DNA of 64,000 nt, taken from Bacillota bacterium. GTDB lineage: Bacteria > Bacillota > Bacilli > Paenibacillales > Paenibacillaceae. The stretch's first letter is position 1, and each line of letters opens with the position of its first letter. The stretch covers positions 1-64,000 of the forward strand of contig JAEZCJ010000149.1 in the NCBI GenBank assembly GCA_023433615.1, written 5' to 3'. The position numbers were made by a program, and so were the translations under genes. This document shows, piece by piece, positions 40,201 to 48,982 of this stretch. Under the pieces are notes generated by a model, which had not been told where the DNA came from, did not search any database, and saw only the letters and a list, made by a program, of their open reading frames with translations.

Positions 40201-42854
40201 TTCGGAATGAAGCGCTCAGCCGTCAGATCAGGACGTCCATAGTAGCCGCGTGTCACGGCGCGGCCGCCGATATATAGCTCGCCGATTACCCCCTCGGGTA
40301 CAGGCTTCATAAAGCGATTCAACACATAGACGGGGGCGTTCGGGATCGGGTAGCCGAGCGGCAGCACCGCTTGATGATCCTCCTCCCGCAAGTCGGCGTC
40401 TTGCGGCACATCGTAGGCAAGCACGGATACCGTCGTCTCCGTCGGACCGTAATGATTCTGGATGCGGCACCCTGGACGCAGCCGCCTTAGCGTTGCGATC
40501 GTCCCCCAATGCGAGGCCTCGCCTGCGAGAATCAGACATTCGCGCGGCACGATTACGCTCGGGTCCGCCACGCCGAGCAGTGCCTCCAGATGGCTTGGCA
40601 CGATCTTCATGACATCGATCGGATTGTCACGGCAATAGTCGGCGAATGCATCCGGATCGGCAGCGCGTTCATACGGAATGACATGCAGCATGCCGCCGGT
40701 CGCGAAGGCGCCCCAGATCATCGGCGTTCCCAAATCGGCTGCGAGCGTGCTCACGATGGCGAAGCTTAGGCCGTCGCGCAGCGAGAGCCGCTTCATGATG
40801 CCGTCCATATAGTTCGCATAGCTCCGGTGCTCTACCGCAACGCCCTTCGGCTTGCCTGTCGATCCGGAAGTGAACAGAATGTACATCAGGTCATTCGGCG
40901 ACGAGATGACAGCGGGGTTATCGCCGCTCTCGCACGCAATAGCGTCCCAATCGCGATCGAGCGCTACGATGCGCAAGTCTTGGGCATCCGGATCGTCGTC
41001 GGGCCTTGGCAGCAAGTCTGCAAAAGCTTCTTCCGTCACGACAACCGACACATCAGCCTCGCCGGCGATCATCCGCAGCCGCTCGACCGGGAGTTTAGGA
41101 TCAAGGGGGACGTAGGCGCCGCCTGCCTTCAGAATGCCTAACAGACCGACGATAATATCGACAGTCCGTTCCATGTAGAGGCCGACCGTGCGATTCGGAC
41201 CGACTTGCATGCTCCGCAGATAGTGCGCCAATCGGTTCGCGCGTTCATTCAGCTCGCGGTAGCGAAGCATGCGCCCTTCCGAGCATACCGCGACGGCATC
41301 GGGCGTTAAAGAGGCTTGACGCTCCAGCAGCACATGCGGGAATGCCGTCCCCGGCATAGGCGTGGCTTCCGCATTCCAGTCGACCAGCACTTTCTGCATC
41401 CGTCCGCGGGATAAGGCAGCGATTTCGTATAGCGGAAGCTCGGCTTGCTCCATTACGCGTTCGACAATGCTTCGAAAATGCTCCGCCATCTGCTGAATGG
41501 TCGAGTTGCGGAAGAGATCGCGTCGATAAGTCAAGGTCACGTCCATGCCTGACTCGCGGTTCTCGAAGACCGTCATCGTCAAATCCAGCATCCCGCCGCG
41601 CGTTCGGTCGCCTGCAACCGGTACGATCTCGAGCTCAGGCAGCTCTACCTGAGCTTGCCCGTGGCGTTCGAACAGGAACATCGTATCGAAGAACAAAGCA
41701 TGGCCGACGATTCGATCGGGATTGAGTTGATCGACGATCCGGTCGAACGGAATCGCTTGGTTATCGTTCGCCTCCAGCACGGTCTCCCTCACGGAGGCTA
41801 CAAGTTGGCGGAAATTGCTTTCCATATCGAGCTTGGAGCGCAGCGCTACGGTGTTCGCGAAGAAGCCGGCAAGCTTCTCGATCTCCTTCTTGCCGCGATT
41901 GGCCATCGGCGTGCCGACGACTATCTCATCCTTGCCGTTGTAGCTGGCTAACAGCACTTTATAGGCCGAGAGCAACAGCACGAATGACGTGCAGCCTAGG
42001 CGCTTGCTCGCTTCGCGAATGCGCTGCGAGAACGCTTGATCGAGCTTCAAGCCGTAGAAGCCGGCGCGGCGCTCCGTCTGAAGGGAAGGCCGCGGATAAT
42101 CCGTCGGCAAGTCCAGCGTTGCCGGGTGAGGCGTCAGCTTCTCACTCCAGTATTGCAGCTGTCTCTCGTATTCCGGACCGGTCATCCATTGACGCTGCCA
42201 CACTGCAAAATCCGGGTATTGAATCGACAGTTCCGGCAGCGCCAGCGGCTCGTTAAGGACGATCGACCGATAGATGGCAGCCAGCTCTTCATTGAACACG
42301 TCGGCCGACCAGCCGTCATAGACCAAGTGATGCGTCATCCACACCAGGATGTGCTGTTCGGCTCCTAAGCGGAATAGCATGGCTTTGACGAGGGGGCCGT
42401 TCAAGAAATCATAAGGTGTCGTCGCTTCCTTCTCCATGCGGTCGAAGACGATCTGCTCGTCGGTCGTCTCGATGATCGGCATCTCGATCGTGAGTTCGGG
42501 CCGGACGATCTGCACATAATCATCGTCTTCATAGGCAATGACGGCTCGCATGATTTCATGCCGCTTAATCATCTCATTCAGCGTTCGATGCAGCGCATCG
42601 ATGTTCAGCTTGCCGAGCAGCCTGTAGCCGTTGGCAAAATTGTACCGCTCAGTTCCGGGCATATACTCCTCGAAGAACATGACGTCCTGCTGAGGGAACG
42701 AGAGCGGAAACCGATTCAGCCCCTCTTGTCTAGGCTGCTTCGGAATGACGGACGCAGCCGCTGCCGCCTTCGCCTTCTGCTGCTTGGCCTTCAAGGCGAG
42801 CAATGCGCGCCGTTCCGGTGTCAGCTGCTCGATGCTGTCCAGTGTCTTACTCAT
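37290..42854 (-). CDS. NRPS (C-A-T-TE) fused to an MFS transporter
   Basis: 1854 residues. Order: N-terminal linker (QLTPERRALLALKAKQQKA); condensation domain with MTHHLVYDGWSADVF (HHxxxDG, ~50-470); adenylation domain (~490-990) with ILFTSGSTGKPKGVAVEH, NHYGPTETTVSVL and YRTGDL; carrier domain with DEFFDLGGDSFKAIKV (~1075); thioesterase (~1110-1350) with YLYGHCLGGAMVLR, Asp in VGGADRMTEF and His in DHAGHYFHKHQ; then ~12 membrane helices of an MFS transporter (~1400-1830; PVAGAVVDRYDRRKVMLAGQ is the helix 2-3 signature). The usual TE Ser is Cys1199. The A4 core reads STLAADLGTPMIW instead of FDxSxWE, so the Asp that normally anchors the alpha-amino group is displaced. Frame is continuous. Its start overlaps the glycosyltransferase gene by 8 bases. 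Confidence 0.93.
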   Translation of the reverse strand: MSKTLDSIEQLTPERRALLALKAKQQKAKAAAAASVIPKQPRQEGLNRFPLSFPQQDVMFFEEYMPGTERYNFANGYRLLGKLNIDALHRTLNEMIKRHEIMRAVIAYEDDDYVQIVRPELTIEMPIIETTDEQIVFDRMEKEATTPYDFLNGPLVKAMLFRLGAEQHILVWMTHHLVYDGWSADVFNEELAAIYRSIVLNEPLALPELSIQYPDFAVWQRQWMTGPEYERQLQYWSEKLTPHPATLDLPTDYPRPSLQTERRAGFYGLKLDQAFSQRIREASKRLGCTSFVLLLSAYKVLLASYNGKDEIVVGTPMANRGKKEIEKLAGFFANTVALRSKLDMESNFRQLVASVRETVLEANDNQAIPFDRIVDQLNPDRIVGHALFFDTMFLFERHGQAQVELPELEIVPVAGDRTRGGMLDLTMTVFENRESGMDVTLTYRRDLFRNSTIQQMAEHFRSIVERVMEQAELPLYEIAALSRGRMQKVLVDWNAEATPMPGTAFPHVLLERQASLTPDAVAVCSEGRMLRYRELNERANRLAHYLRSMQVGPNRTVGLYMERTVDIIVGLLGILKAGGAYVPLDPKLPVERLRMIAGEADVSVVVTEEAFADLLPRPDDDPDAQDLRIVALDRDWDAIACESGDNPAVISSPNDLMYILFTSGSTGKPKGVAVEHRSYANYMDGIMKRLSLRDGLSFAIVSTLAADLGTPMIWGAFATGGMLHVIPYERAADPDAFADYCRDNPIDVMKIVPSHLEALLGVADPSVIVPRECLILAGEASHWGTIATLRRLRPGCRIQNHYGPTETTVSVLAYDVPQDADLREEDHQAVLPLGYPIPNAPVYVLNRFMKPVPEGVIGELYIGGRAVTRGYYGRPDLTAERFIPNPFASSPGERMYRTGDLVRYLPNGAIQFIGRIDQQVKIRGYRIETGEIEHVLLQCTGVRDAVVAIREDEPGDKRLIAYLIPEKQAAGSTETTIDVSAIRKYAKSILPDYMLPSAYVLMDRLPLNANGKLDRAELPAPNAANRAVESDYTAPRTDEEQQIAAVWREVLGLEQIGIDDEFFDLGGDSFKAIKVVRKMGNSFSVMDLFQFPTIRDLAEHLASGASRGDDLLIEFKKASNIGGRTITMVCVPYGGGSAITFQPLAKVLPANYSLFAVELPGHDYSRPDQPLATLEETAARCAEEIKSKVKGEIYLYGHCLGGAMVLRIGLLLQEAKVDVSGIFMAGTFPGARLPFKLTEWWHRLFPREKWTSDKFTRDMLRAFGGFDDEISPEEQTFVLRNLRHDAREAEDYYTGLYALPDTPKLKAPVSCIVGGADRMTEFYEERYMEWRDFSDDVRLHVVDHAGHYFHKHQSDYVAKIMSQQIRQWEEEREYGAERDAAIIREAERLTEAARQTAAAEFMQTEVKPSVKSFLMVTLCLIIATIGTSLTGFALGIWVYERTGSISDYATISLYAILPTLLLLPVAGAVVDRYDRRKVMLAGQCLALCSTIFLATMLYLDALSLWAIYVAAGVGSIAGAFTMPAYQAATAQLVPKRYLGHANGLGQLVMSLNGIMAPALGGALVVLIGLQTIVVVDLVLLSASILILSVIRFPNLLFKKREEPMLREIVGGWRYIVNRKSLVAMVVFFIVVNFFMSLYNVLTTPFLLQFMSADKVGLVIAFEGAGLLIGSILMSIWGGFDRRADGMVGFVMLTGASVAIVGFYPSLVTAAIGLFGFGMALALMNTHWLSLIQTKVGLELQGRVLATNQVMAFSMRPLSFLLAGPLVASVFTPLASNMPAGMLNNGLFGTGDGKGIGLLIASIGVILFVWAFIGMRYRTLRHMETILPDAVPDAVIIRDKDQLQQRLDRQMGVGM

Positions 42855-44253
42855 ACTGAACCTCCTTCACGCGCTGCTGCTTCGCGTGCTGGCGCTGCAC
42901 GAGCAGGCGCGCCAACAGCGTGCGCCTCTCGGTTGTCAGACCTGCTCCCATCGCTGCGATACGGCTGTCGGGTTCGGCGACTTCACGCTTGGAAGCGCGT
43001 TTCCGCTCATGTGCCGCATAGTCGCTAAGCAGAACGGCCGATTGAATCGCGAACTCCGGACGGCCGATCACCGATTCCATCGCATCGCAAGCAGCCGCCA
43101 TCGTATCGTGCTGGATCATAAGCTTCGCGAGCTGACGGCAGCGCTCGCGTACGGCAGACGTCATCATTCCCCTGACGGCTTGAGCGATCAGCTCAGGCTG
43201 CCACTGGAGCGGCGGCAGGTAATCGCCGATTCCCAGATGCTTGATGCGCATGCCGTTATCCGGACGGTCGGTGTCGGCCGCTAATGCCAACTGCGGAACG
43301 GCAGCCGTCATCGCGCCTGTAATCGTCCCGATTCCTCCGTGATGGATGACGCCGGCTACGAGCGGATAGACGCCGGCCAGCGGAAGAATTCGCTCCCAGC
43401 GTACGTAATCCGGCAGCTCGCTCGGCAGGAATTCCTCGTGCCTCGTCACGACGATCGTTCGTTGCCGCAGCCGTTTCACGCCGTCGATCGCGGCGCGGTA
43501 GAAATTCGGCTTGATCATCTTGCCTGTTCCGCCCGTTATTAAGAGCGGCGGTTCGCCTGCATGGATGAAGTCGAGCAGATCGTCCGGCAGCGACTCGTAT
43601 TCGATGGTATCCGCCAGCGGAAATCCGACCGTATCGACCTTCAGCGCCCAAGCCGGCGCTTCGACCGCGGCATCGAACGTCTCATGCCAGAACCCGACAT
43701 TCTTCTTCACGGAGCCCATCCATGACGTCCAGTTCGAGACCGCCGTCAGTCCCAGGTCGCGGCGGAACGTGTTAATCAGCGAGATCGCGAAGTCTAGCCC
43801 GAGCTCCTCCCAGATATGCAGCTGCGTGACGTAGCTGGGTGCCAGGACTCCGGTCACGATCGGCACTTGCATGACTTCGGACACGATCATCGCGACGAAG
43901 CCGTCCCGTTCCTTGCAGATCAGCACGGAATCTTCCCGCTGGCATAGCTCGGACAGAATGTCGTATTCCTGTCGGAACTTCTCCTTCGAATAATATTTGC
44001 GCTGGTAGGCCTCGTACAGATCCGGTTTGTTGAGCGGATCCTCCATCATATGGAGATCCTTCATAATCGCGGTATATTCTTCGGGTTCGTCGATGCCCCG
44101 GAACGCGATGCCGGCCTTTGCGGCAAGTTCCGCGAACGCGCCATGCGTTACGAGCGTCGCATCATGGCCGCGCTTACGAAGCGCAGACGCAAGACGCAGG
44201 AACGGCAGCACATCGCCGTTCGTCATATGGGTGCTTAGCACGAAATTAGCCAC
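42847..44253 (-). CDS. Macrolide-type glycosyltransferase (GT1/MGT) within the NRPS operon
   Basis: 468 residues with a GT-B fold. The N-terminal acceptor half begins FVLSTHMTNGDVLPFLRLAS; the donor half has LLITGGTGKMIKPNFYRAA and the GT1 signature VIHHGGIGTITGAMTAAVPQ, then ADTDRPDNGMRIKHLGIGDY. It would add a sugar from a nucleotide-sugar to the peptide or a pathway intermediate. The ~60-residue C-terminal tail includes LTTERRTLLARLLVQRQHAK, strikingly like the N-terminal linker of the following NRPS (LTPERRALLALKAKQQ), so it may be a docking helix. The stop lies inside the NRPS start (8-base overlap). Confidence 0.9.
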   Translation of the reverse strand: MANFVLSTHMTNGDVLPFLRLASALRKRGHDATLVTHGAFAELAAKAGIAFRGIDEPEEYTAIMKDLHMMEDPLNKPDLYEAYQRKYYSKEKFRQEYDILSELCQREDSVLICKERDGFVAMIVSEVMQVPIVTGVLAPSYVTQLHIWEELGLDFAISLINTFRRDLGLTAVSNWTSWMGSVKKNVGFWHETFDAAVEAPAWALKVDTVGFPLADTIEYESLPDDLLDFIHAGEPPLLITGGTGKMIKPNFYRAAIDGVKRLRQRTIVVTRHEEFLPSELPDYVRWERILPLAGVYPLVAGVIHHGGIGTITGAMTAAVPQLALAADTDRPDNGMRIKHLGIGDYLPPLQWQPELIAQAVRGMMTSAVRERCRQLAKLMIQHDTMAAACDAMESVIGRPEFAIQSAVLLSDYAAHERKRASKREVAEPDSRIAAMGAGLTTERRTLLARLLVQRQHAKQQRVKEVQYE

Positions 44254-44284
44254 GAATCGTCTCCTCCTGCCCCTCTTCTGATCG

Positions 44285-46157
44285 TTACTTCAGCAGCGCT
44301 TCGATCTCCTCTTCGGACATATGCTCCGTCTCCCGAAGCAGCGCTTCCAGCTCTGCTTCGTCGGTATCCGCGAGCAAGCTGGACTCGACGATCGCAGCGA
44401 GCGAACGAACCGTCGTCCCTTGCGTGAGCATATCCTTGAGCGAGATCTTCACGCCGAACGCTTCTTCGGCACGAACCAGAATTTGCGTCGCGACGAGCGA
44501 ATGGCCGCCCAAGTCGATGAAGTCGTCGTCCAATCCGATCTGATCGAAGCTGAAGAAGCCGGACCAGATCGCGGCAAGCTCCTTCTGAATGTAGGTCTCC
44601 GGAGCTGCATAAGTCTGGCCGATCATCTGGCGAGACAACGTGGGGCTCGGCAGCAGCTTCTTGTCGGTCTTGCCGCTGGCCGTTAACGGGAAGCTCTCCA
44701 TCTCGACGAAGTAGGAAGGAACCATGTACTCCGGCAGCAACTGCTGGAGATGGCTTCGCAGCTCAATGATCGAAGGCGCGTAAGCCGCATTCGGAATATA
44801 ATAGGCCGCGATTCGTTGATCGCCGGGTTGGTCCTCGCGGACGATCGTGACGGCTTGATGGATGCCGGGGTGCTGTTCGAGCACCGTGCTGATCTCGCCG
44901 AGCTCGATGCGGAAGCCCCGCACTTTCACCTGGTCGTCGTTGCGTCCCAGACATTCTAAGCTGCCGTCCGCAAGCCAGCGCCCGAGGTCGCCGGTATGGT
45001 ACATGCGCGCGCCTGGCTCTGCGCTGAACGGATCGGGCACGAACCGTTCAGCCGTTAAGTCGGGTCTCCCGTAATAGCCGCGCGCCAATCCGATGCCGCT
45101 GATGAACAGTTCGCCGACCTCGCCTGCGGCAACCGGTTCGTACCGTTCATTCAACACGTACATCGCATTCTCGGTAATCGCTTTGCCGATCGGGATAACC
45201 GTACGGCCCGGTTCGCGGTCGCTGGTCCAACTGGTAATGAAGACGGCCGCTTCAGTGGGGCCATACAGATTATGAAGCTGCGCGGACATCATGCGACAGA
45301 AGCGTTCGTTAAGCGCGGCCGACAGCGGTTCGCCGCAGAGGAAGACATGCTTCAAGAAGGGCAGGTCCTCCGCCTGCTCATCGCTTAAGAACGTCTGGAG
45401 CATGGTCGGCACGAATTGCACCATCGTGATTCGTTCCCGCTTGATGATTTCCCACATGTATGCGCTATCAAGGTGGCCCTTAGGCTTGGCCATGACAAGA
45501 CAAGCACCGCACAAGTGCGGCCAGAAAAATTCCCAGACGGATACGTCGAAGCTATATGGCGACTTTTGTAGAAGTTTATCATTTCCCCCCATTTCGTAAG
45601 TGTGTTGAAGCCACAGAACCCGGTTGCGAATGGCAGCGTGCGTGTTCATCGCGCCCTTCGGTCTGCCCGTCGATCCTGAGGTGTAGAACATGTAAGCCAA
45701 ATGGCCTTCATGCAAAGCAATGTTCGGATTCATCTCCTCCTCTATTGTATCGTTCGCATCCCACGGTTCCGCTTCGTCCAGAACGACGATCTCGTCAACC
45801 TTGCCCGCGAACTGCTCCGCGAATCTGCGCTGCGCGATGACGCGCTGCACGCCGCTGTCCTCGATCATATAGGCCAGCCGATCCGTTGGGTAATCTGGAT
45901 CAAGCGGTACATAAGCGCCGCCGGCTTTCAATACGCCGTATAAGGCGACGACCAGCTCGATCGAGCGTTCCATGCAGATGCCCGTAAGCACGTCAGGACC
46001 GACCCCGATCGTTCGCAGGCGGTGAGCGACGCGATTCGCGCGACGGTTCAATTCCGCGTATGTGATCGACTGCCCCTCGAACCGGACGGCCTCACGGTCA
46101 GGCGTGCGATCCGCCTGCTGCTCGAACAGCTGATGGATCAAGTTAGTTGCTAGCATC
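44285..46157 (-). CDS. NRPS loading module (adenylation-carrier)
   Basis: 623 residues. ATG 46157 is chosen: AAGGAG lies 7 bases upstream. Adenylation domain (~1-520): FYTSGSTGRPKGAMNTHA (A3), SFDVSVWEFFWPHLCG (A4), LYGPTEAAVF (A5), YHTGDL (A7), FRIELGEI (A8), LTASGKTDKKLL (A10 Lys). Carrier domain (~540-610) with DDFIDLGGHSLVATQI. No condensation domain, so this is a starter module. By eye the pocket residues read roughly D-V-W-Q-F-C-L-V-F-K in GrsA order; an alpha-amino acid is likely from D235, but I do not assign it. First gene of the operon, 31 bases before the glycosyltransferase. Confidence 0.93.
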
Positions 46158-46305
46158 CCATCACTCCTTGATATGAAGTTGTCAAAGCGTCGACCCCCAA
46201 AGTCTGGATACAATGACACAATGAGCCACAGAATATTTTACTGGATTTGGGAAAAAAACGCTAATGCGATGATGACTCATTTGACGTTGTTGTGACCTTC
46301 TGATG

Positions 46306-46332
46306 CCAAAAAGCCCTCGCTTCCGCGAAGGC
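46306..46332 (-). terminator. Terminator upstream of the NRPS operon
   Basis: GCCTTCGC/GCGAGGGC around a GGAA loop, then TTTTTGG on the minus strand. It ends transcription from the fragments at 46396-47045. The ~150 bases between it and the NRPS start should contain the NRPS promoter; I see only a weak -10 (TATTCT). Confidence 0.85.
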
Positions 46333-46395
46333 ATATCACTGCTGTTAACATAATAATAGTTTTGTTCCCATTTATACGCTAGCATTCCCTGTCAC

Positions 46396-46650
46396 TTAAT
46401 CAGGCGAAGCAACCGTTTGAATGATCGATGGCGTTCCGTCTCCCGGATTGAGCCTCTCCCATGCAACGGCCGCCAGCAGGGCTGCGCCGAGCGGAATGCA
46501 AGCTTCATTCAGATTGTACTTCGGATGATGGAGTCCGTAGGCCTGATCTGCGTCCTCTGCGGGTCCCGAGCCTAGCCAGAAGAAGCAGCCCGGAACTTTA
46601 TCCAAGTAGAGCGCATAGTCCTCCCCGGCCATGGTCGGGGAGGCTTCCAC
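46396..46650 (-). pseudogene. C-terminal fragment of an M20-family peptidase/amidohydrolase
   Basis: 84 residues: SPTMAGEDYALYLDKVPGCF, FWLGSGPAEDADQ, then GLHHPKYNLNEACIPLGAAL. This is the metal-binding C-terminal end (SMAGEDFxxYL...HHPxFDxNE) of M20 aminoacylase-type peptidases. The catalytic core is missing and the upstream side joins an unrelated fragment in another frame. Confidence 0.8.
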
Positions 46651-47045
46651 TCGCTGCCCCGCTCCTTGACCCGCGTATCCGCGATGCCGAGGTCGTGCAG
46701 CGTTCGCATGACCATTGCCTTCGTCAGCGTATCCACCGAGATACCGCCGCGCAGTCGATCTGCCCTGGCCGCCAGGAACAACGCTTTATACATGCTGGTC
46801 CCGGTGAGCGGCACGGCGTGCATCGGGACGACAGCCGATAGCTTCTCCTTGGCCTTGCGATGGGATCGCGCGTCAAAGAACAGCAGGACCTCCGCAATAG
46901 AGGCCAGCTGTTCCGCGATCTGCAGCGCTTCCGGTTCGCGCTCGGCTATCCGAATGAGCGGTTCGAAGGTGGGAAAGTGCCGTATCACCCGCGATATCGT
47001 ATCCGTGAAGGTACTTGATCCGATAATGCCGAACTTGATTCGCAT
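46651..47045 (-). pseudogene. N-terminal fragment of an unidentified protein, possibly regulatory
   Basis: Begins MRIKFGIIGSSTFTDTISRV and continues as a regular alpha/beta fold (IAEVLLFFDARSHRKAKEKL, VPLTGTSMYKALFLAARADR, VDTLTKAMVMRTLHDLGI), then at about 46650 runs into peptidase DNA read in the wrong frame. It looks like an effector or sensor N-terminal domain that lost its partner when a deletion fused it to the M20 peptidase remnant. Family not recognised. Confidence 0.5.
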
Positions 47046-47046
47046 C

Positions 47047-47517
47047 TTACTTCAGCATTCCCTTGTAGATGCCCGGCGTCGATCCTTCAATGACGATTGC
47101 GCCTGACGCCTTCGCGTAAAATTCCTTGGGTCCCGCGCTGCCGACGATGGCATAGCCGTATCCTTCCAGACGCATCAGCTGCAGGGAATAGAGATAGAGC
47201 ATCTTCCCGACGCCTCTTCCCCGTTCGTCCTCGTCGACGCCGGTGGGACCGAAGAATCCCTTCATCGTTGCATCGTAGCAGGCAAAGCCCAGCAGCTTCC
47301 CGTTCTCCACGGCGACGAGGCACGTAATCGGCGTCTTCGAGAAAGCGACTTCGCATTCGCTTGCCCATCCGATGCCGAACTTCTCCTCGACCCAATTCAG
47401 AATGACATGCCTCTCCGGCGCGATCGCGCGCCTAACCGTTACGCCAGTCCGCGATTCGAACGCTTCCACAGGCTCGATCGCAGGCAGATCATAGAGCTTC
47501 ACCAACATATCTGACAT
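47047..47517 (-). CDS. GNAT family N-acetyltransferase
   Basis: 156 residues. The acetyl-CoA loop DEDERGRGVGKMLYLYSLQL is canonical (R/QxxGxG). The preceding strand has FACYDATMKGFFGPTGV and the end AIVGSAGPKEFYAKASGA. Substrate unknown. The start is 4 bases after the stop of the deacetylase-GNAT fusion, so it is co-transcribed with it; a distinct acetyl acceptor is likely because the upstream protein has its own GNAT domain. Confidence 0.85.
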   Translation of the reverse strand: MSDMLVKLYDLPAIEPVEAFESRTGVTVRRAIAPERHVILNWVEEKFGIGWASECEVAFSKTPITCLVAVENGKLLGFACYDATMKGFFGPTGVDEDERGRGVGKMLYLYSLQLMRLEGYGYAIVGSAGPKEFYAKASGAIVIEGSTPGIYKGMLK

Positions 47518-47521
47518 GGGA

Positions 47522-48781
47522 TTACCCCTCTCCTATTCGTTTCTTGAAGATGAAGATGACTTCTTCCGCCGCGCTCGTATCGCGAAGCTGCTTCTGCAGG
47601 CGCAAGCCGCTCTCGTAGTCGTCTACGCCGATCCGGCGCAGCTCGCGAGATTGCTCATCCTTGGCCACGAGCTCTACCGCCTCGAAGCCGTTGCGCAGAT
47701 AGAATTGTTCAACCTTATGGTCATCCGCCGATCCGACGCCGAGCAGCTTGAAGCCTCGGGCCGCGGCGGCCCGCTCGAAAGCCCGAACCAGCCGGGTGCC
47801 GATGCCTGCCCGGGCGAAGTCCTTGCGCTGGTCGAGCGTAACCGCGACGCCTGCCAGATTCATCTCCCCCGGGAACCGCTGGGACGGATGGCCGTAGATC
47901 ACGCCGATGACATCCTCCCCATGGCAGGCCATGAGATACAGGTCAGGATGCTCCTGAACGCGCTTGACGAATTCGTAGTAGCTCTCTTGATCCAGATATT
48001 CCGTCTGAAAAGCATGCACCGCCTCGTAATCGGTCTCGTGGAGCGTGCGGATCTGCACCGTCGCATCGGCGGGCAGGTCGAAGGCCAGCCCTTTCGACAG
48101 CAGCTTGTCGATTAACGCCTGCCAGGCCTCGAAGGAGAATTGCGCATGCATCATCACGATTTCGTTCGAGCCCGGATCGTTCAGTCCTCTTCCGCCTTCC
48201 GGCACATGCTCATCCATGCGCGCCAGAATGGTCGGCAAGTCGCGATAGCCGAACATCTCATTGCCTTCGGCCAGGCACCAGTCGAATGTATCGTACGTAC
48301 AGACGACGTCGAGGCTTGTCGGATGTCCCGCTTCCCGGTACCAGTCATAAGTAATCCCGTGCCAATGCGGCTGCTCGAACTCCAGCTCGCGCAGCAGCGC
48401 TTGGATCGCCGCGATATGCTCCGGAGAGTGCTCCCTGCCGTTATCCAGATACGGGAAGCGGAACACCTTCATCGTCCTCGCTACGCCGACAGAAGCGTAG
48501 ATCGACTCGATTATCGCTTCCGTCCGCAAGATTTGCTCGCGCGCTTCCTCGAGCGTAATGGATGAGAATTTCGGATGGTCATAGCTATGATTGCCGATGA
48601 TATGGCCTTGCCGAATCGCATACGCGGCTTCCTCAGGGGAACGCTCCAGGTCGATTCCCATGCAGAACCACATCGCCCGTATGCCCTTCTCGTTCAGGTA
48701 GTCCACCTTCTTGATGAAGTCCTGCCGCGGTCCGTCGTCGACGGTGAGATACGCTTTTTTCGCTTGAGTCGCAACTGTCAT
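47522..48781 (-). CDS. Polysaccharide deacetylase-like (NodB) domain fused to a GNAT domain
   Basis: About 419 residues. The N-terminal ~250 show the NodB fold: AYLTVDDGPRQDFIKKVDYL (catalytic and metal Asp), IIGNHSYDHPKFSSIT (metal His pair), FRFPYLDNGREH and IVMMHAQFSF (catalytic His). The C-terminal ~170 are a GNAT domain: GVIYGHPSQRFPGEMNLAGV, DQRKDFARAGIGTRLVRAFE and VEQFYLRNGFEAVELV. One domain would remove and the other add acyl groups, or one may only bind. No signal peptide, so it acts in the cytoplasm, unlike most NodB enzymes. ATG 48781 is 7 bases after AAGGAG. Confidence 0.85.
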   Translation of the reverse strand: MTVATQAKKAYLTVDDGPRQDFIKKVDYLNEKGIRAMWFCMGIDLERSPEEAAYAIRQGHIIGNHSYDHPKFSSITLEEAREQILRTEAIIESIYASVGVARTMKVFRFPYLDNGREHSPEHIAAIQALLRELEFEQPHWHGITYDWYREAGHPTSLDVVCTYDTFDWCLAEGNEMFGYRDLPTILARMDEHVPEGGRGLNDPGSNEIVMMHAQFSFEAWQALIDKLLSKGLAFDLPADATVQIRTLHETDYEAVHAFQTEYLDQESYYEFVKRVQEHPDLYLMACHGEDVIGVIYGHPSQRFPGEMNLAGVAVTLDQRKDFARAGIGTRLVRAFERAAAARGFKLLGVGSADDHKVEQFYLRNGFEAVELVAKDEQSRELRRIGVDDYESGLRLQKQLRDTSAAEEVIFIFKKRIGEG

Positions 48782-48982
48782 CATCGTGCTCCTTATCTGC
48801 GTAGTCGCTTCAGCCGAATGCCTTGAATACGGTTTCAACTTTCGAGACTATCATACGATATTGACTGCGAGATTACCACCGTCAATAGACCGCAGAAGGG
48901 TTGAAGTTCGTGCTTAAGCGAGGCTCGCATGATAGAATAAGGACATAGCGCTATAGGCGGAAGCGGAAGAAGGGGAACGAAG

